A stretch of DNA of 64,000 nucleotides from Mycolicibacterium tusciae JS617 (GTDB taxonomy: Bacteria > Actinomycetota > Actinomycetes > Mycobacteriales > Mycobacteriaceae). Where the stretch lies: NCBI RefSeq assembly GCF_000243415.2, contig NZ_KI912270.1:1240001-1304000 (forward strand). The letters are read 5' to 3'. This document shows, one piece after another, positions 60,838-64,000 of the stretch. Within the stretch, counting starts at the first letter, position 1. The number at the start of each line of letters is the position of its first letter. The notes below the pieces were generated by a model. It did not search any database, was not told the DNA's origin, and saw nothing but the letters and a program-made list of their open reading frames with translations. Position numbers and translations under genes: made by a program.

Positions 60838-61114
60838 CGGCGCGAGCAGCCGTCACCAGTTTGTCGAAGCCGCCTTCTGGGGGTCGGTGGTCCCCTCAAA
60901 CCGGTCTCTTCCGGCGGGTGCCAGAACGCAACGATCACCGAGGGTCGAAGGGGGGCTCATCGCATAACCTTGCGCGTGGCGGTTAAGCATCGGCCCGAAG
61001 GATCAGGCGGGCGGCACCCAAGGCTGCGCCGACAGTTGAACCGTAGTCCCCGAATTGGCGCTGGCGTGCGACTGGCCACCGTTTCGAGCGTGGATACGCG
61101 CACCGAAATCGTTT
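60838..61114. other. Intergenic gap with a remnant of the cassette-boundary block
   Basis: 277 bp with no gene. At 61012-61040 it carries CGGCACCCAAGGCTGCGCC then GACAGTTGAA, matching 26 of 29 bases of the block at 54636-54664. This looks like the edge of a further cassette copy cut off by IS110-family copy 2, which starts at 61115. Confidence 0.6.
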
Positions 61115-61128
61115 GATATGGGGAGTGG

Positions 61129-61417
61129 TTTGTCAAGTGGGCAGGGTGAAGCGGCGGCCGCAACCGTCGCTGCGGCCGCCGCTTCGTTGACCAGGTGAGC
61201 GTTCGTGGGTGCCGAGCGTGTCGTGTCGACGCGTGTCAGTCTGATATGCGCGGGTTGGTTACCGCAGGACGGGTCTTCGAGTCGGAGTGGATCGCAGGTC
61301 TAGTAATCGAGCGTGATCAGTTGCAGGGCAACATGATTGCTCATAGCGATTTCCGCGGGTCACTCCAGGACGCTTGCCGATCACCTCGATACGGACACCT
61401 GGACGATTCAGTTGTTC
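61129..61417 (-). ncRNA. Candidate bridge-RNA region of IS110-family copy 2
   Basis: Same as the copy 1 region apart from the one substitution; hairpin at 61148-61185, TAGCGATT at 61344-61351. The target flank of this copy (GAAATCGTTT) shares AATCG with the presumed guide but is offset by one base. Confidence 0.4.
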
Positions 61418-62554
61418 TCAGTCGTCCATGACGGCCAACGACCAGCACCAGCCGGCCAACTCGCGGGCGATGGCGGCATTGGCCACCACTGGACGCTTGC
61501 GGCGTTCGTTGAACCGCAGCCAGCGGGCGTGCAGTCGCCGGTTGGCGGCCTGCCCGCGAGCTCGCGCTGCCGGTGGGGCGGCATCCCAGCGACGCCGCAT
61601 CACCTCACCGGGCCGATACGACGGCCGGTGATGCCAAGCCGCCTCGATCAACAACCGGCGGGCGTGGCCGTTGCCGGTGCGGGTCAACCCGCCCTGGACC
61701 CTGTTGTCTCCCGAGGAGTACTCGCATGGCACCAGCCCCAGATAGGCGCCGATCGAACGCCCGCTCAGCCGGTGCCAGTCGCCGATCTCGGTGGCCAACC
61801 CGAACGCCGTCAACGTCGAGACCCCGCGCAGACACCCCAGCCGCGTCACCACCGGGGTGAACGTGGAATCGGCGGCCATCGCGGTGATCGCCGCATCCAG
61901 GCGGCCCCGGCGAGCGGTGGTGGTCAACACCGTGTCGAAGGCGGTGTCATAGGCGATCGCCAGCGCGGGGTCGTCGAACCGCTGGCTCTGCAGCCACCGT
62001 TCGTGATTTCGTGACCAGGCCGTTCCGCCGTAGTAGACGATCCCTCGGCGCAGCAGCAGCTTCGAGAGCCGATGACGGGCGGCCATCAGGTCCTTGCGGC
62101 AGGCCTCCCGCGCCCGGAACAGATCACGCGCAGATTCCTGCTCCACGCTGGGGATCTCGACTTCGACGATCTCGCCCAGATGCAACAACCGGGCCAGATG
62201 ACGGGCATCGCGCTTATCGGTCTTGACCCGATCGCCGACCGGGCGCTGCAACTTCGACGGCGCGGCGACCGAACACCTGATCCCGGAGGCATTGATGCTG
62301 CGGGCCAACACGAAACCCGTCGGGCCCGCCTCATAGGTCGCAGCAACCGGCCCGGGCAGATCACCCAACCACGCCAGAATCTCCCCGTGATCCGGAGTCA
62401 ACCGCCGCTCGAAGAGCTCCCCGGTCTCACCATCAAGACCGCATGCGACCACCGATCGTGCGTGCACATCCAAACCAACACTCGTACGCTGAACCTTCAC
62501 TGGGGCCTCCCACATCTGTGGCTCTACCGGCCAGGACCACATTCCTGTCGGCAA
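61418..62554 (-). CDS. IS110-family DEDD recombinase, copy 2
   Basis: 378 aa, identical in sequence to the 57093-58229 recombinase, with the DEDD and Transposase_20 domains and all catalytic-type residues intact. Only about 44-83 nt lie between its start and the element end, which is too little for a 5' guide RNA and supports the 3' location seen in IS1111-type elements. The start has the same uncertainty as copy 1 (62554 or 62515). Confidence 0.95.
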   Translation of the reverse strand: MPTGMWSWPVEPQMWEAPVKVQRTSVGLDVHARSVVACGLDGETGELFERRLTPDHGEILAWLGDLPGPVAATYEAGPTGFVLARSINASGIRCSVAAPSKLQRPVGDRVKTDKRDARHLARLLHLGEIVEVEIPSVEQESARDLFRAREACRKDLMAARHRLSKLLLRRGIVYYGGTAWSRNHERWLQSQRFDDPALAIAYDTAFDTVLTTTARRGRLDAAITAMAADSTFTPVVTRLGCLRGVSTLTAFGLATEIGDWHRLSGRSIGAYLGLVPCEYSSGDNRVQGGLTRTGNGHARRLLIEAAWHHRPSYRPGEVMRRRWDAAPPAARARGQAANRRLHARWLRFNERRKRPVVANAAIARELAGWCWSLAVMDD

Positions 62555-62596
62555 CCCACGTTCACATGTGAGCGGGGCCCCAGCCCCTCATACCGT

Positions 62597-63820
62597 CTAG
62601 ACATCGAACTCGATAGCCAGCGTTCTCGGGCCTGAGATGCCCTCGATGGGCCGCCACGGCGCGGGGTCGGCGATGCGGAGACCAGGCATTCGTCGAGCCA
62701 TGACCACCAATGCTTCGGTCAGTTCAATCCTTGCGAGATGGACACCTAGGCAATGATGGGCGCCGCCACCGAAGGTCAGCATCGCGGCCGAGCTGTGACG
62801 AGTGACGTCGAAACGTTCAGGCTCGTTGTACCGCGCGGGATCGCGGTTGGCGGCGGCCGTGTTAACGACGACGCACGTACCCGCGGGGACGAAGACGCCG
62901 TCAAGGTCGACATCTTCGACCGCCACGCGGATAGCGGAGAAGGAAGCTGGAGAGTGCCGCATGACCTCCTCGACGGCTGGGGCCGCAAGTTCGGGACGTC
63001 GGGCGAGCAGCGCCCATTGCTCACGATGGTCACTGAAGACCTGCACCGCCGCGCCCAACTGGTTGCGCATGGTGTCAGTGCCCGCGACGAGTAGGACGGC
63101 GATTAGGTCGAGGATCTCGCGGCGGCTGAGTCGATCGCCGTCGCACTGGCCTCGAATCAGCTCGGAGATCAAATCGTCGGTCAGCGCACGGCGCCGGCGC
63201 TCAATCAGGTTATCGAGGTAGGCGTCGAGGTGGTGCCACGCCTCCAGGATCGCGGTGACGTGGGCGGCCGCGGTGGGCCCAAAGGCCTTGGCGATCCCTC
63301 GCAACCAATCGGAGAACAGATCCCAGTCATCCCGAGGCACGCCAAGCAACGCGCAGATGATTGGAACGGGGTAAGGCCTCGCGATCTCGGCCACCACATC
63401 ACACCGGCCGGCGTCGACGTGCCGGTCGATGAGCTCGTTGATCGTGCGACGGCACGCTGTGCGCATTCGTTCGGCCGCGTGCGGGGTGAAGGCCCGCGAC
63501 ACGAGCCGGCGCAGCCGTCGGTGGTCGGCGCCGTCGAGGCCGACGATCAACGCGGCCACTTTGTCCCAGAGCGGGCCTGCGGTGATGCCCTGCATCGCCA
63601 TGCCGTTGGCCTGCGGCATCGCGAAGCGCGAATCACGCAGCGCCAGGCGCACCAGGTCGTAGGTGAGCAATTCCGGACCGAAGGGGCCCATCGCGATCGG
63701 CGCCTGTAGTCGGGCGGCGGCGATGATTCGGTGTGCTTCCTCGGGGCATCGGACACCGTGATACGCGACAGTGGGTAGGGCGTCGTCAAAGACGCTCAGG
63801 CGGGGTGCTGTGGTGGTCAT
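62597..63820 (-). CDS. Cytochrome P450 3 (intact; stop codon at the IS boundary)
   Basis: 407 aa from ATG 63820 (MTTTAPRLSVFDDALPTVAY). I-helix VAGTDTMRNQLGA, ExxR in VEEVMRHSP, and the heme-thiolate motif FGGGAHHCLGVH are present. It is clearly related to P450 1 and 2 across its length (for example RPYPVPIICALLG). The C-terminus reads TLAIEFDV-stop, against TLPVEFDTGR-stop in P450 2; the TAG is formed by the first bases of the IS end plus flanking DNA, so the native tail was probably slightly different. Divergent from regulator 3. Confidence 0.92.
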   Translation of the reverse strand: MTTTAPRLSVFDDALPTVAYHGVRCPEEAHRIIAAARLQAPIAMGPFGPELLTYDLVRLALRDSRFAMPQANGMAMQGITAGPLWDKVAALIVGLDGADHRRLRRLVSRAFTPHAAERMRTACRRTINELIDRHVDAGRCDVVAEIARPYPVPIICALLGVPRDDWDLFSDWLRGIAKAFGPTAAAHVTAILEAWHHLDAYLDNLIERRRRALTDDLISELIRGQCDGDRLSRREILDLIAVLLVAGTDTMRNQLGAAVQVFSDHREQWALLARRPELAAPAVEEVMRHSPASFSAIRVAVEDVDLDGVFVPAGTCVVVNTAAANRDPARYNEPERFDVTRHSSAAMLTFGGGAHHCLGVHLARIELTEALVVMARRMPGLRIADPAPWRPIEGISGPRTLAIEFDV

Positions 63821-63962
63821 CGTCGGCTCCTGCGATCGGGTCGGGATCGACTATCCATTCGTCTCGAGGCCATGCCATCGGCCGAAATGCCTATTCCGAT
63901 GAGCTGCGCCGTTGAGAAGCTCTGTGGGCCATTTGGCTGATGTTCTCGGTCTGGCTTCGCCG

Positions 63963-63978
63963 CAGGCTGGCTAGCATG
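63963..63978. promoter_or_regulatory. Start-codon block of regulator 3 in the 155-bp divergent gap
   Basis: CAGGCTGGCTAGCATG is the cassette 1 block reverse-complemented with one change, ending on the regulator ATG. ATTTGGCTGATGTT at 63931-63944 corresponds to the second conserved block. The gap 63821-63975 holds no gene. Confidence 0.5.
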
Positions 63979-64000
63979 AGCGAGACGAATTGGAGCGAGG
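63976..64000 (+). CDS. LuxR-type regulator 3, first 8 codons only (runs off the window)
   Basis: ATG 63976 reads MSETNWSE before the right edge. Regulators 1 and 2 begin MSETSWGD and MSEIEWSD, and the upstream palindrome and distance to a divergent P450 match the other cassettes. The identity rests on these eight residues and on context. Confidence 0.6.

Larger units (their letters stand above)
61115..62598 (-). mobile_element. IS110-family (IS1111-like) element, copy 2
   Basis: Same length and orientation as copy 1, shifted by 4,325 bp; I noticed one substitution (57043 A to 61368 G, in the non-coding part). The left flank ends in GTTT and the right end is CCGTCT followed by AG. It ends inside the P450 3 stop codon. 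The two copies are direct repeats around P450 2 and half of regulator 2. Confidence 0.9.

Overview
The window is about two thirds G+C and nearly fully coding. It almost certainly comes from a fast-growing mycobacterium (Mycolicibacterium type). The proteins read as close mycobacterial homologues, and the gene order from lgt/trp through his, nad, bio and tre to ilvA follows the order I remember for the Rv1558-Rv1614 stretch of Mycobacterium tuberculosis. GTGA, ATGA and TGATG stop/start overlaps are common, as expected for translationally coupled mycobacterial operons. No tRNA, rRNA or CRISPR array was seen.

Layout. 1-3597: an assimilatory nitrate reductase cut by the left edge, with its NarK-type transporter. 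3598-6343: a DUF222/HNH gene and a frameshifted ISL3 element. 6344-14486 (minus strand): phytanoyl-CoA-dioxygenase-like gene, trpE, Trp-linked membrane protein, trpC, trpB, trpA and lgt; Lgt carries a roughly 480-residue acidic repeat tail. 14649-15919 (plus): peroxiredoxin and an orphan ABC ATPase. 15983-22470 (minus): hisD-C-B-H-priA-impA-hisF-hisI. 22552-27569: two paralogous anchored proteins flanking an AT-rich palindrome-rich gap, a secreted PGRS-like glycine-rich protein, an F420-type nitroreductase and a divergent alcohol dehydrogenase/TetR pair. 27577-31767: nadABC with divergent NrtR and a clear operator. 31810-39672: lipase, membrane protein, bsaP-bioB with divergent bioQ, then bioD, bioF and bioA; two identical BioQ operators are visible. 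39696-47978: a surface-polymer acyltransferase and treX-treY-treZ (glycogen to trehalose). 48015-50281: hypothetical gene, ilvA, second nitroreductase-like gene.

50322-64000 is an accessory region and the most unusual part. It holds three related cassettes. Each is a divergent pair of a large cyclase-homology/NB-ARC ATPase/LuxR regulator and a cytochrome P450. Cassettes 1 and 2 are a tandem duplication whose junction can be placed to a short shared sequence. Cassette 3 is inverted. Two nearly identical 1,484-bp IS110-family (IS1111-like) elements lie here: one splits regulator 2, the other ends P450 3. Their 3' non-coding region has a strong hairpin and short matches to both element ends and to a target site, which fits a bridge RNA. 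Regulator 1 is frameshifted at its Walker A motif, P450 1 has lost its heme-binding half, and regulator 3 runs off the right edge.

Three kinds of short palindromic or repeated elements also occur between or inside genes: a 25-bp GCGATGAGC-type repeat in four copies, a 57-61-nt hairpin element in two copies with compensatory stem changes, and a single 59-nt hairpin flanked by 12-bp direct repeats. I cannot tie them to a known family from sequence alone.
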